DNA of 64,000 bases from Massilia putida. Lineage in GTDB: Bacteria > Pseudomonadota > Gammaproteobacteria > Burkholderiales > Burkholderiaceae_D. Below the pieces are notes generated by a model. The model worked only from the letters and a program-made list of their open reading frames with translations, had not been told where the DNA came from and searched no databases. The translations under genes were made by a program, and so were the position numbers. The first letter of the stretch is position 1, and every line of letters starts with the position of its first letter. Below are positions 47,344 through 55,644 of this stretch, in pieces. Location of the stretch: assembly GCF_001941825.1 (NCBI RefSeq), contig NZ_CP019038.1, positions 1,922,001 to 1,986,000 of the forward strand, given 5' to 3'.

Positions 47344-48057
47344 ATGCGTCTGCTGATCGTCGACGACGAGCGCCCCGCGCGCGCCAAGCTGCGCCACCTG
47401 CTCGCGCGGCAGGACGGCATCGCGGCCGTCGAGGAAGCGGCCGACGGCATCGAAGCGTTGGAACGCATCGCCAGCTTCCGGCCGGACGCGCTGCTGCTCG
47501 ACATCGAGATGCCCGAGCTGTCCGGCATCGAACTGGCCGCGTCGCTGCCGGAACCGGCGCCGCTGGTCGTCTTCGTCACCGCCTATGAACGCTATGCGTG
47601 CCAGGCATTCGATGCCGACGCCATCGACTACCTGCTGAAACCCTACGATGGCGAACGCCTGGGTCGCGCGCTGGCTCGATTGCGGAAAAAGCTGGCGGCA
47701 CGCCCCGACGGCCACGCCGCCGCCCTGCCGCCCGCGCCGCTGGAGCAATTGCTGGTGAGCGAACGCGGCGTCACGCGCGTCGTGCGCGTCGCGGACATCC
47801 AGTGGATCGAGACGGCCGACAACTATGTCGTGCTGCACACGGCCGAAGGCAACCCGCTGCTGCGCCAGACGCTCGCCGGCCTCGTCGGCCGGCTCGGTCC
47901 CGGCTTCGTGCGCTGCCACCGGCGCGCGGCCGTGGCGGTGCGCTGGATCGAAAAAATCGTCGCCCTGGACAAGGGCGACGGCGAGTTGCTGCTGCGCGGC
48001 GGCGCACGGGTGCCGTGCAGCCGCCAGTACCGCGCCGACGTGATGGCGCGCTTGTAG
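47344..48057 (+). CDS. LytTR family response regulator
   Basis: The 237-residue protein has a receiver with D53 in ALLLDIEMPELSG and a LytTR DNA-binding domain (about 135-237) with the family motifs IQWIETADNYVVLHT and FVRCHRRAAVAVRWIEKI. It is the partner of the upstream LytS-type kinase. LytTR sites are direct repeats; targets cannot be assigned from the window. The gene ends before a palindromic repeat. Confidence 0.92.
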   Translation: MRLLIVDDERPARAKLRHLLARQDGIAAVEEAADGIEALERIASFRPDALLLDIEMPELSGIELAASLPEPAPLVVFVTAYERYACQAFDADAIDYLLKPYDGERLGRALARLRKKLAARPDGHAAALPPAPLEQLLVSERGVTRVVRVADIQWIETADNYVVLHTAEGNPLLRQTLAGLVGRLGPGFVRCHRRAAVAVRWIEKIVALDKGDGELLLRGGARVPCSRQYRADVMARL

Positions 48058-48063
48058 ATCGGG

Positions 48064-48119
48064 GTGGGCACCCTGTGCCCACGCGTGACGTATGCGCTGT
48101 GTTGGCGTTACGCGTGGGC
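48064..48119. repeat. Hairpin repeat, second member of the GTGGGCAC family
   Basis: GTGGGCAC-CCT-GTGCCCAC (48064-48082) repeats the stem seen at 8537-8555. It overlaps a second dyad with arms at 48077-48090 and 48106-48119 matching at 13 of 14 positions. It lies between convergent genes and may terminate both. Confidence 0.75.
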
Positions 48120-48125
48120 TGCGGC

Positions 48126-49745
48126 TCAGGTTTCCAGCGCGGCCAGCAGTTTCGATCCGACCGGCGCGCCCCAGCCCGTGCACGCATCCCAGCCGGCCTT
48201 GGCCGGATAGCCGCCGTTGTCGCCGCTCGTGATGTCGCGCATGGCGCCGCTGCCCGCCAGCGGACCGTACAGCAGCGGATTGAGCCAGCCGACGGGCTGC
48301 GGCAGCTTCTGGTTCAACAGCGCCACGAGACCCGCCCACAGCGGCGACACGGCGCTCGTGCCGCCGATGGTGTACGTCATGAAGTCGACGCGCACCCGGT
48401 AGCCCGTCGCGGGCGACGCATTGCCGGCCACGTCGGGCACGCCCCGTCCGACCCGTCCGCCCGGATTGACCGACTTCGGCACGCCCGCATTCGCCTGCCA
48501 GGCCGGCAGGTCGAACACGTCGCTGACGCCGCCGCCCGTGGCGCTGCTGGTCGGGTCGTCGTTCCACACGGTCTCGCTCGTGATCGTGTTGCCGCTGACG
48601 GTCATGCGCGTGCCGCCGCAGCCCAGCACGTACGGGCTGGATGCGGGGAAGTCGGCATGCGCGCGACCGTCCGGCGTGCCGTTTTGCGGATTCTGGTCGC
48701 CGCTGCCGGCATCGCCCGCCGCGCAGCACACCGTCACGCCCAGCGCGGCCGCCGCTTCGAACGCCTGGTTCATCGCCGCCAGGCCCTGTTCCGTCCACTC
48801 CGATTCCGGCGCGCCCCAGCTGATCGAAATCACGGACGGCTTGTGCACGTCGTCGTGGACGGCGGCGGCGATCGCATCGACGAAGCCCTGCTCGCTGTTC
48901 GGCGCGAAGTACACGGCGATGCGGGCCTTGGGCGCGACGGCGCCGGCGACCTCGATGTCGAGCATCACCTCGGCATCCGCGCTCCACGGCAGCGACGGGC
49001 TGTTCTTGCCGCCGTCGACGGAGACGGCCGTGACGCTGGGGGGCGCCAGGTTCAGGCTCTTGAAATAGGCCTTGAGGTCGCGGCTGCGATAGCCGCCGCC
49101 CAGCTCGATGATGGCGATGCACTGGCCGCTGCCGTCCAGGCCGGCCGGGAAATCGTACAGCGTCGCCATGTCGACGCCGGTGAAGCCGGACGTGGCCTGC
49201 GCATCGGATGGGGCCGCGCCCGCCAAGGTGGGAGAACTGAACGACCCCAGCAGCGCCGCCTCGGCGGATTCTTTGGAGAATTTGAAATGCGGCCGCGCGA
49301 TGGGCACGTCCTCGATGCCGAACACGCCTTCGACGATGCCGTCCAGTTCCGGCGGCAGGTGCACGGGCGCCGTGCGGCGGCGCGAGATGCCGGCCGCGTG
49401 CTCGACGTGCTCGATGGCCGTGCCGAACGCGGCAGCCACCTGGCCGGCCGTGCCGGACAGGACGATGCTCCTCGCCGCTGGCCGGCGCTCGACGACGACA
49501 AGCCCCGCCTGCTGCGCGAACGCGGCGACCGCGTCGAAGTCGGCATCGCTGGCGCCGTGCTGCGCGGCGAACTCGGCGCGCGTGAGGTAGTTGCGGTGGC
49601 CGGGCTTGGTGTCCAGCGGATGCGCCGCGATCGGCGCGCGCCGGCGCACGAGGACGGTGATCTCGAAGCGTTCGTTGGCCGGTGCCGGTCCGAGGGACTG
49701 CATATCGGCGATGGTTGCGGGCACGCTGCCCTGAAGTTTGACCAT
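48126..49745 (-). CDS. S53 family peptidase (kumamolisin/sedolisin-like)
   Basis: The 539-residue protein has a pro-domain (about 20-155) and a subtilisin-like catalytic domain with the sedolisin set: E259 and D263 (AEVMLDIE), oxyanion D345 (AAGDAGSG) and nucleophile S464 in GGTSAVSP. The C-terminal calcium site (DITSGDNGGY) is present. No classical signal peptide is visible, as in kumamolisins, so export would use another route. Such enzymes are acid-active endopeptidases after self-removal of the pro-domain. The ribosome site is ACGAGG at the ATG 49745. Confidence 0.92.
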   Translation of the reverse strand: MVKLQGSVPATIADMQSLGPAPANERFEITVLVRRRAPIAAHPLDTKPGHRNYLTRAEFAAQHGASDADFDAVAAFAQQAGLVVVERRPAARSIVLSGTAGQVAAAFGTAIEHVEHAAGISRRRTAPVHLPPELDGIVEGVFGIEDVPIARPHFKFSKESAEAALLGSFSSPTLAGAAPSDAQATSGFTGVDMATLYDFPAGLDGSGQCIAIIELGGGYRSRDLKAYFKSLNLAPPSVTAVSVDGGKNSPSLPWSADAEVMLDIEVAGAVAPKARIAVYFAPNSEQGFVDAIAAAVHDDVHKPSVISISWGAPESEWTEQGLAAMNQAFEAAAALGVTVCCAAGDAGSGDQNPQNGTPDGRAHADFPASSPYVLGCGGTRMTVSGNTITSETVWNDDPTSSATGGGVSDVFDLPAWQANAGVPKSVNPGGRVGRGVPDVAGNASPATGYRVRVDFMTYTIGGTSAVSPLWAGLVALLNQKLPQPVGWLNPLLYGPLAGSGAMRDITSGDNGGYPAKAGWDACTGWGAPVGSKLLAALET

Positions 49746-49884
49746 GATTCACCTCGTTGAGAGACGGCCCGGCGGGTCCGGGCACCATCTGCCAGTGTGC
49801 GCGCGGGGTGAATCTGTTTATTGATTAGCGATAATTTTTGGCTGCGCGGGCGCGGCGACATCACGCATCGCATGGCATTCGTAT

Positions 49885-49915
49885 TAAAATGATGACGCGA
49901 CTGTGAGCGCTAACA
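49885..49915 (+). promoter_or_regulatory. -10 box and LacI-family-type operator before the Gfo/Idh gene
   Basis: TAAAAT (49885-49890) is a plausible -10. TGTGAGCGCTAACA (49902-49915) is a near-palindrome centred on AGCGCT and lies just downstream of the expected transcription start, so bound repressor would block elongation or initiation. No good -35 was seen. Confidence 0.6.
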
Positions 49916-49931
49916 TTTCATACGAGGAGAC

Positions 49932-51044
49932 ATGATGATCGACAAGAATCGGCGTGGTCTGGTCCTTGCCGCCGGCGGTGCGCTGGCGGCGGGTGCGATG
50001 GGCGACATGGCATGGGCGGCCCCGCCCGATCGCAAGCTGGGTTATGCGATCGTTGGCCTCGGTTCGTACGGCTTGGGCATCATCATTCCGCAATTTGCGA
50101 ACTGCAGGAACAGCCGCCTCGTCGCCCTCGTCAGCGGCGACCCGGCCAAGGCGAAGCGCGTGGCGCAGGAATACGGCGTCCCGGAAAAAAACATCTACAA
50201 CTATCAGAACTACGACGACATCCGCAACAACCCGGACATCGACGTCGTCTACGTCTGCCTGCCCGTCTCGATGCATGCCGAGTACACGATCCGCGCGGCC
50301 AAGGCCGGCAAGCATGTGCTGTGCGAAAAGCCGATGGCCGTGTCGTCGGCCGAGTGCGAATCCATGATCGCGGCCTGCCGCCAAGCCGGCAAGAAGCTGA
50401 TGATCGGCTACCGCTGCCACTTCGAGCCGTACAACCTGGAAGCGGTCCGCCGCGCGCGCGCGGGCGAGATCGGCAAGCTGCGCTATTTCCGCTCCGAGCA
50501 CGGCTTCACGTTCCGCGACCCGAACGCCTGGCGTCTGAAAAAGGCGCTGGCGGGCGGCGGCTCGATGATGGACATCGGCATCTACGCCCTCAACGCGGCG
50601 CGCTACATGACGGGCGAGGAACCGATCGCCGTCTATGCGCAGGAAACGACGGACCGCAAGGACCCGCGCTTCCGCGAAGTGGAAGACATGATCGGCTTCC
50701 AGCTGGAATTCCCGTCGGGCGTCATCGGCTCGTGCATGTCGATGTACAGCGCCAACCAGAACCATATCCTGCTGATGGGCGACAAAGGGCGCATCGACAT
50801 GGAACCGGCGACCGCGTACCACGGCAACCGGATGTGGGTGGGCAACGGCCGCGAGAACGAGATCACCCCGCCGCCGGGCCCGGGCGCGACGCAATGGGCC
50901 GGCCAGCTGGACCACATGTCGCAATGCGTGCTGCAGAACCGCGAGCCGATCGTCGCGGGCGAGGAAGGCTTGCGCGACCTGCGCATCATCGAAGCCATCT
51001 ACCGCTCGGCGCGCGAGCAGAAGCGCGTGGTCCTGAAGACCTGA
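49932..51044 (+). CDS. Tat-exported Gfo/Idh/MocA family oxidoreductase (glucose-fructose oxidoreductase-like)
   Basis: The 370-residue protein opens with a twin-arginine signal (KNRRGLVLAAGG) ending AWA. The Rossmann motif GLGSYG (42-47) binds NADP, and EKP (131-133) marks the catalytic lysine. The C-terminal alpha/beta domain has GGGSMMDIGIYALNAARY. The exported location and N-terminal Ala/Pro arm after the signal are shared with glucose-fructose oxidoreductase of Zymomonas, which keeps its cofactor tightly bound. The likely product is a sugar lactone, and a lactonase-like gene converges on it six bases away. Confidence 0.9.
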   Translation: MMIDKNRRGLVLAAGGALAAGAMGDMAWAAPPDRKLGYAIVGLGSYGLGIIIPQFANCRNSRLVALVSGDPAKAKRVAQEYGVPEKNIYNYQNYDDIRNNPDIDVVYVCLPVSMHAEYTIRAAKAGKHVLCEKPMAVSSAECESMIAACRQAGKKLMIGYRCHFEPYNLEAVRRARAGEIGKLRYFRSEHGFTFRDPNAWRLKKALAGGGSMMDIGIYALNAARYMTGEEPIAVYAQETTDRKDPRFREVEDMIGFQLEFPSGVIGSCMSMYSANQNHILLMGDKGRIDMEPATAYHGNRMWVGNGRENEITPPPGPGATQWAGQLDHMSQCVLQNREPIVAGEEGLRDLRIIEAIYRSAREQKRVVLKT

Positions 51045-51050
51045 GGCCGG

Positions 51051-51986
51051 TCAGTACGGCGATCCGGTGACGTCCAGCCGGATCCGCCAGATCGCCCCGG
51101 CGCCCGTCAGGAACAGCGTCTTGCCGTCGGCGCCGCCGAACGCGGCGTTCGTGACATTGGCGTCCGTGCGGATCGTCGCCAGCGCTTTCCCTTGCGGCGA
51201 GAACACGCGCACCCGCTTGGCCGGGTGCTCGGTCACGTAGATGTTGCCGTGGCAATCGACGGCCATGCCGTCCGGGGTATCGAGGCCCTTCACGATATCC
51301 CGCCCCGGCCCCGGCACGCCGTTCACGATGGGGTAGGCGCGCAGCAAGCCGTCGCCCGCGTTCACGTACAACACGTCGCCGGCCGGCGACAGCGATACGC
51401 CGTTCGGGTTCGGACGGCTGCCGTCGACGAGCGTCACCTTGCCGTCCGTGCCGACGCGGTACACGCCCGTGACGCTCTGGCCGCCGGGCGCCGCCGCCTT
51501 CTGGAAATCCGGGTCGGTGAAATAGATCGTGCCGTCCTTGGCGATGGCGATGTCGTTCGGCGAGTTGAACACCTGGCCTTTGTAGTCGGCCGCGAGCGTC
51601 GTGCGCTTGCCGTCCGCGAGCGCGTAGCGCGACAAGGCCTTGTACTTGTGCGTGGCCGCGACGATGTCGCCGTGCGCGTCGACCGCGAGGCCGTTGCTGC
51701 CGCTGTCTTCCACGACCGTGCTCACGGTCCCGTCGAGCCCCAGCTTGCGGATGCGCGACGGGAAGCCGGGCGCGAAGCTGAAATCGGAAAAGTACAGGGC
51801 ATCCTTGATCCACACGGGGCCCTCGTACAGGCCCGGCTCGCTGCGCGACGGCTGGACGGCCGCGACGCGCTCGGCGCGCAGTTCGCCGGACGGCGCCGTG
51901 CCGCACGCGGGCGCGGCGTGGGCGGCGGCGGCATACGACAGTGCCAGCAGGAGGCCAGGGAGGGCGAGGACGGTGCGCGCGTGCAT
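51051..51986 (-). CDS. SMP-30/gluconolactonase family protein, secreted
   Basis: The 311-residue protein has a signal peptide (MHARTVLALPGLLLALSYAAAAHA) and a six-bladed beta-propeller with metal-site residues: Glu in YEGPVWI, Asn in NSPNDIAI, Asn in NPNGVSLSP and Asp in DTPDGMAVD. Family members hydrolyse sugar lactones with a divalent metal. The ATG at 51986 has an AAAGG ribosome site. It should act in the same compartment as the adjacent oxidoreductase, opening the lactone it makes, although the two genes have separate promoters. Confidence 0.88.
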   Translation of the reverse strand: MHARTVLALPGLLLALSYAAAAHAAPACGTAPSGELRAERVAAVQPSRSEPGLYEGPVWIKDALYFSDFSFAPGFPSRIRKLGLDGTVSTVVEDSGSNGLAVDAHGDIVAATHKYKALSRYALADGKRTTLAADYKGQVFNSPNDIAIAKDGTIYFTDPDFQKAAAPGGQSVTGVYRVGTDGKVTLVDGSRPNPNGVSLSPAGDVLYVNAGDGLLRAYPIVNGVPGPGRDIVKGLDTPDGMAVDCHGNIYVTEHPAKRVRVFSPQGKALATIRTDANVTNAAFGGADGKTLFLTGAGAIWRIRLDVTGSPY

Positions 51987-52040
51987 GGAATGCCTTTCGT
52001 TCGATGGTCGGAGAAATTCATTGTAGCGCGTCTCCGCCAC

Positions 52041-52217
52041 GATCAGTCGTCGCCGGCCGTGTTCAGGGCGATCCGGCGATCGTCCTTGTGGCGGCACAGA
52101 TCGATCTGGATGACGCGGCCGTACGGCACCAGCCCGTGTCATGCCGCCCTCCGCATCGATGGCGCCGGAGAACCCGACGTCGTCGACCGCAGGCCACTCG
52201 TATGCGCCGTAGAGCCA
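52041..52217 (-). pseudogene. Possible decayed coding remnant
   Basis: Two protein-like stretches occur in different frames on the minus strand: WLYGAYEWPAVDDVGFSGAI from 52217 and PYGRVIQIDLCRHKDDRRIA ending at a stop at 52041. A one-base shift near 52140 would join them. There is no usable start. I do not recognise the family. The rest of the 52025-52434 gap is A+T-rich and holds an orphan terminator. Confidence 0.3.
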
Positions 52218-52245
52218 TGTTCCGCAGACGGCTCAGCCGTATTAT

Positions 52246-52375
52246 TACAAATTTGTATGATCGATATCTGAAATGCGAATTGGATTTATTTCTTCCGCTC
52301 CTGCATACTTTGATCCGTCTCCTCTATCTTCCTCCAAGAAAATAGATTCAGCCCGCCGCGAGCGGGCTTTTTTTT
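52246..52375 (+). ncRNA. Candidate small RNA ending in a strong intrinsic terminator
   Basis: A terminator at 52351-52375 (stem GCCCGC, loop CGCGA, stem GCGGGC, then eight T) stands on the plus strand with no plus-strand gene upstream for about 1.3 kb. The 100 bases before it are A+T- and pyrimidine-rich and begin with the palindrome TACAAATTTGTA (52246-52257). This is the layout of a short untranslated transcript. The promoter is not well defined (TATGAT near 52256 lacks a -35), so the 5' end is a guess. Confidence 0.4.
52351..52375 (+). terminator. Intrinsic terminator with no upstream plus-strand gene
   Basis: Six G:C pairs, a five-base loop and an uninterrupted run of eight T make this the strongest intrinsic terminator in the window. 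Confidence 0.88.
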
Positions 52376-52434
52376 AAATTGACATCTGACACACACACGA
52401 CTTCGATTCGCCGCGGTCCATTCTTGGAGACAGC

Positions 52435-52665
52435 ATGCGCAGCCTCGTCCTTGTCGTGCTCGCCGGGTTGACGGTATCCGCAGCCGCCATCGCTCCCACA
52501 TCGGTGCCTGCCGACTGTCCAAGTGGTAGATCCGAGGTTTCCGCTTCATGTGAGCACGCCTCCATACGTCTTGGAGTGTTGCGGTTGCCGGTTGACTCCA
52601 AGACCCAAGGCGGACAATGTGAAGACCCGCTATTCCTTGTGCCGCAATGCATTGACCAGCACTGA
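52435..52665 (+). CDS. Putative small secreted protein
   Basis: The 76-residue frame starts with ATG behind a GGAGACAGC ribosome site and a convincing signal peptide (MRSLVLVVLAGLTVSAAAIA). The mature part has four cysteines and no known family. Codon use in the second half is poorer than the local norm, and the end overlaps the LysR gene by 36 bases on the opposite strand, so it may be a truncated gene. Confidence 0.4.
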   Translation: MRSLVLVVLAGLTVSAAAIAPTSVPADCPSGRSEVSASCEHASIRLGVLRLPVDSKTQGGQCEDPLFLVPQCIDQH

Positions 52666-53519
52666 AAACGCCGGTGAAATGTGGCGCCGGCTGGGATAGT
52701 AGAGGTAGTAAGGCTCGAACGTTTTCCGCCATCCGCCCAGAACTTCAACCAATTCTCCGGATGCCAGCGCCTCCCGGCAGTACTCCTGCGGCAGGTAGGC
52801 GAGACCGAGCCCGGCCAGTGCAGCGTCGTACAAACAGGCGATGCTGTTACTCACCAACGGGCCATGCACCTTCACGCGCTGCTCCTTTCCTGCCTTCGCG
52901 AATAGCCAGGCGAAGTGCTCGCCGTGCGTGGGCAGGCGCAAATTGATGCAGGAATGCTCGGTCAAATCGTGAGGATGTTTTGGTGTCGGCATTCGCTCGA
53001 AATAGCTGGACGCACCGACTACCGCCATCGGATGTGGTTGATCCGCACCGCGACCATGTCTTTTGCAACCAGGCCGCCACGACGAACGCCGGCATCGAAA
53101 CGGCTGCTGACGATATCAACGAGGCCGTAGTCGACAGTGAGATCGACCTGGATTTCGGGATAGTTGGGCAGGAAGCGTGCGATTGCCGGTTGCAGCACAC
53201 TGTGTACCGCATATTCGTCGCCCGTAAGCCGGACCGTCCCTGCCGGTTTTTCCCGCAATGCAGTAATTTGCTCCAGGCCGGACTCGATCTGACCTAAGGA
53301 TGGGCCGATCAATGCCAGCAGCCGTTCTCCGGCTGACGTCAGCGAGACGCTACGCGTGGTGCGCGCAAAAAGCCTCAGCCCCAAGCGCTCCTCCAGCCCG
53401 CGAATGACTTGGCTCAATGCCGATTGCGAGATTCCCAAGCGGGCGGCGGCACGGGTAAAGCTCGCCTCCTCGGCCACTGCGAGAAAGGCAACCAAGTCTT
53501 GCAGGCGACGACCGTCCAT
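52630..53519 (-). pseudogene. LysR family regulator interrupted by a frameshift
   Basis: The first 166 codons (53519-53019) encode a standard LysR N-terminus with helix-turn-helix ARLGISQSALSQVIRGLEER and most of the first effector subdomain, ending MVAVRINHIRWR-stop. The second part (53028-52630) continues in another frame from MAVVGASSYFERM through GLAYLPQEYCREALASGELV. Joined with one added base near 53025, the product is a normal-length LysR protein of about 296 residues. It is divergent from the hydrolase/SDR genes it would normally control. A sequencing error is possible. Confidence 0.85.
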
Positions 53520-53754
53520 TTATAAGCTCGGCTAATAATAGTTTGCGCATTTTAGCGGATTATCTAAATAGTTGGCGATGCCTATACTGTTCTTACGCCC
53601 TGACTGGCGAGCACGCAATACCGAAGCGATCAAAGACAGTCGCTAGTGCGAATGGCCGGATTTATTAACTGACGCCATCCGCCCCAGGCCATCCATTGTT
53701 AAAAGCGGCTTTGCCAGCCTCAGGTTGACGAAGCCATCGACGGGGAGTATTCCA

Positions 53755-54693
53755 ATGAGCCAAATTGAATCCATCAGCTTTAAAAACCGTACTTGGGACG
53801 TGGCCGGCACCCTGCGCCTGCCCGAAGGCTTTGATCCCAACAGAAAGTACGCTGCCATCGTATGCGGCCATCCCATCAGCAGTTGCAAGGAGCAAACCTC
53901 CGGGGCGATCTATGGCGAGGCGCTGACCAGGGCCGGCTTTATCACGCTGGCTTTCGACGCCTCTACTCAGGGCGCCAGCGGCGGCGAGCCCCGCTTCCTC
54001 GAGGACCCGGCTACGCGCACCGAAGACTTCCGGTGTGCCGTGGACTACCTGCTTACCTTGCCTTACGTCGATGAGGAAAGGATCGGCGTACTGGGGGTAT
54101 GCGGTGGCGGTGGATACGCGGTAAGCGCTGCCACGACTGACCGACGTTTTAAAGCTGTAGGTACCGTTGTTGCCGCCAACTACGGCCGCCTGATGCGTGA
54201 AGGGGACATGTCGCCCGACGTCGTGGATAAAACGCTCGAAGCCATCGCGCAGCAGCGTACCGCCGAAGCGCGTGGTGCCGAACCGGCGATCGTCGGCTAC
54301 ATTCCAAATTCCATTGAAGAGCGCGAGAAGGCGGGCATTGACGACATCGACATCGTCGAGGCTGTGGAGTACTACCGCACACCACGTGGCCAGCAAGCCG
54401 GCTCGCCCAATAAGCTGCGCTTCACCAGCACCGGTGCAGCCATGAACTGGGATGCGTTCGCCTTTACCGAGCAACTGCTGACCCAACCGTTGCACATCGT
54501 CATCGGCGACGTGCCGGGCGGATTTGGCTCGTACCGCGATGGTTACGATCTGTACAGGCGTGCCCGCACGACGACGAAAACCTTGCAGGTGGTGAAGGGC
54601 GCGACCCATTACGACCTGTACGACCAGCCGGAAGCGACTTCCAAGGCGCTGGAGCAGCTCATACCTTTCTTCAACAAGCATCTGGATACCTAA
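53755..54693 (+). CDS. Alpha/beta-hydrolase with cysteine at the nucleophile elbow
   Basis: The 312-residue protein has an alpha/beta-hydrolase fold. The nucleophile elbow reads GVCGGGGY with Cys at 116, where most relatives have Ser; dienelactone hydrolases also use Cys in G-x-C-x-G. The acid is probably the Asp of HIVIGDVPGG and the base the His of KGATHYDLYDQPE. The family is close to YcjY-type hydrolases often found next to SDRs under LysR control. It is divergent from the broken LysR gene. G+C content is lower than in the flanking region. Confidence 0.8.
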   Translation: MSQIESISFKNRTWDVAGTLRLPEGFDPNRKYAAIVCGHPISSCKEQTSGAIYGEALTRAGFITLAFDASTQGASGGEPRFLEDPATRTEDFRCAVDYLLTLPYVDEERIGVLGVCGGGGYAVSAATTDRRFKAVGTVVAANYGRLMREGDMSPDVVDKTLEAIAQQRTAEARGAEPAIVGYIPNSIEEREKAGIDDIDIVEAVEYYRTPRGQQAGSPNKLRFTSTGAAMNWDAFAFTEQLLTQPLHIVIGDVPGGFGSYRDGYDLYRRARTTTKTLQVVKGATHYDLYDQPEATSKALEQLIPFFNKHLDT

Positions 54694-54783
54694 GGCGGCA
54701 GTAGTCACCAATGCTCGCCGGACGATCTGACCGAACGGGCATCCGTCCAATCGTTACCTCACCAACCAATCATAGAAACCGAC

Positions 54784-55644
54784 ATGAGCAAAATCTGGTT
54801 CATCACCGGCGCATCGTCCGGCTTCGACAAGGCGCTTGCAGAAGCCGTTCTGGCCAAAGGCGACAGCGCCGTTCTCACTGCCCGTCGCCTGGAGCCGCTC
54901 CAATCCATCTCGGCACCTCACGGTGAACGTGCGCTGGCTCTGAAAATGGACGTGACCGACGCTTCCTCGCGCGCCGAGGCGCTGAGCGCGGCGACCGCAA
55001 AATTCGGCCGCATCGACGTGCTGGCCAACATCGCGGGCGCAGGCTCCTACGGTGCGCTCGAAGCATTCAGCTCTGAGCAGATCCGTGCACAGATGGAACT
55101 GAACTTCTTCGCTGCCGCCGAGCTGTCACGCGCAGTGCTGCCGCAGATGCGCACACGAAAATCCGGCCACATTCTCAACCTGACCAGCATCGCAGGCCTA
55201 GTGGCCTTCCCCGGCAGCGGCCTGTATAACGCATCCAAGTTCGCTCTGGAAGGCTTTACTGAAGCCCTGCATCACGAAGTCAAGCCTTTCGGCATTCGCG
55301 TCACGCTGATTGAGCCAGGCGCCTTCCGCACGGGCTTTGCGAGCAGTGCTGCCATGAGGGCGGAGCGCGAGATTGACGACTATGCAGCCTTGACTGACGG
55401 CATGGACGAGTATTACAGCACCCAGAACGGGCAGCAAATAGGAGATCCGGCCAAGGCCGTACAAGTGATTATCGACATGGTGGAACGTGATAACCCGCCT
55501 GTGCGTCTGATGTTGGGCGAGGATGCCTACCAATTGTGGGAAGGTGCCGTCGCTTCGCGCAATCGCGACCTGAGCCTGTGGCGTGCGCAAGGCGAAGATA
55601 CCGCTTTCCCAGACGGGATTAAAAATCCGGTTCAAGCCCTCTGA
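54784..55644 (+). CDS. SDR family oxidoreductase
   Basis: The 286-residue classical SDR has active-site S135, Y148 and K152 (YNASK). The cofactor motif TGxxxGxG reads TGASSGFD (8-15): the third glycine is aspartate. The EPGAFRTGF segment after the active site is typical. It lies 90 bases after the hydrolase gene, same strand and same lower G+C, and the pair resembles the LysR/hydrolase/SDR cassettes seen in many proteobacteria. The reaction is a carbonyl/alcohol oxidoreduction of unknown substrate. Confidence 0.87.
   Translation: MSKIWFITGASSGFDKALAEAVLAKGDSAVLTARRLEPLQSISAPHGERALALKMDVTDASSRAEALSAATAKFGRIDVLANIAGAGSYGALEAFSSEQIRAQMELNFFAAAELSRAVLPQMRTRKSGHILNLTSIAGLVAFPGSGLYNASKFALEGFTEALHHEVKPFGIRVTLIEPGAFRTGFASSAAMRAEREIDDYAALTDGMDEYYSTQNGQQIGDPAKAVQVIIDMVERDNPPVRLMLGEDAYQLWEGAVASRNRDLSLWRAQGEDTAFPDGIKNPVQAL

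Noticed and set aside
52273..52377. Short open frame of 34 codons at the orphan terminator
   Set aside because: It reads straight through the terminator stem and T run and has no ribosome site.
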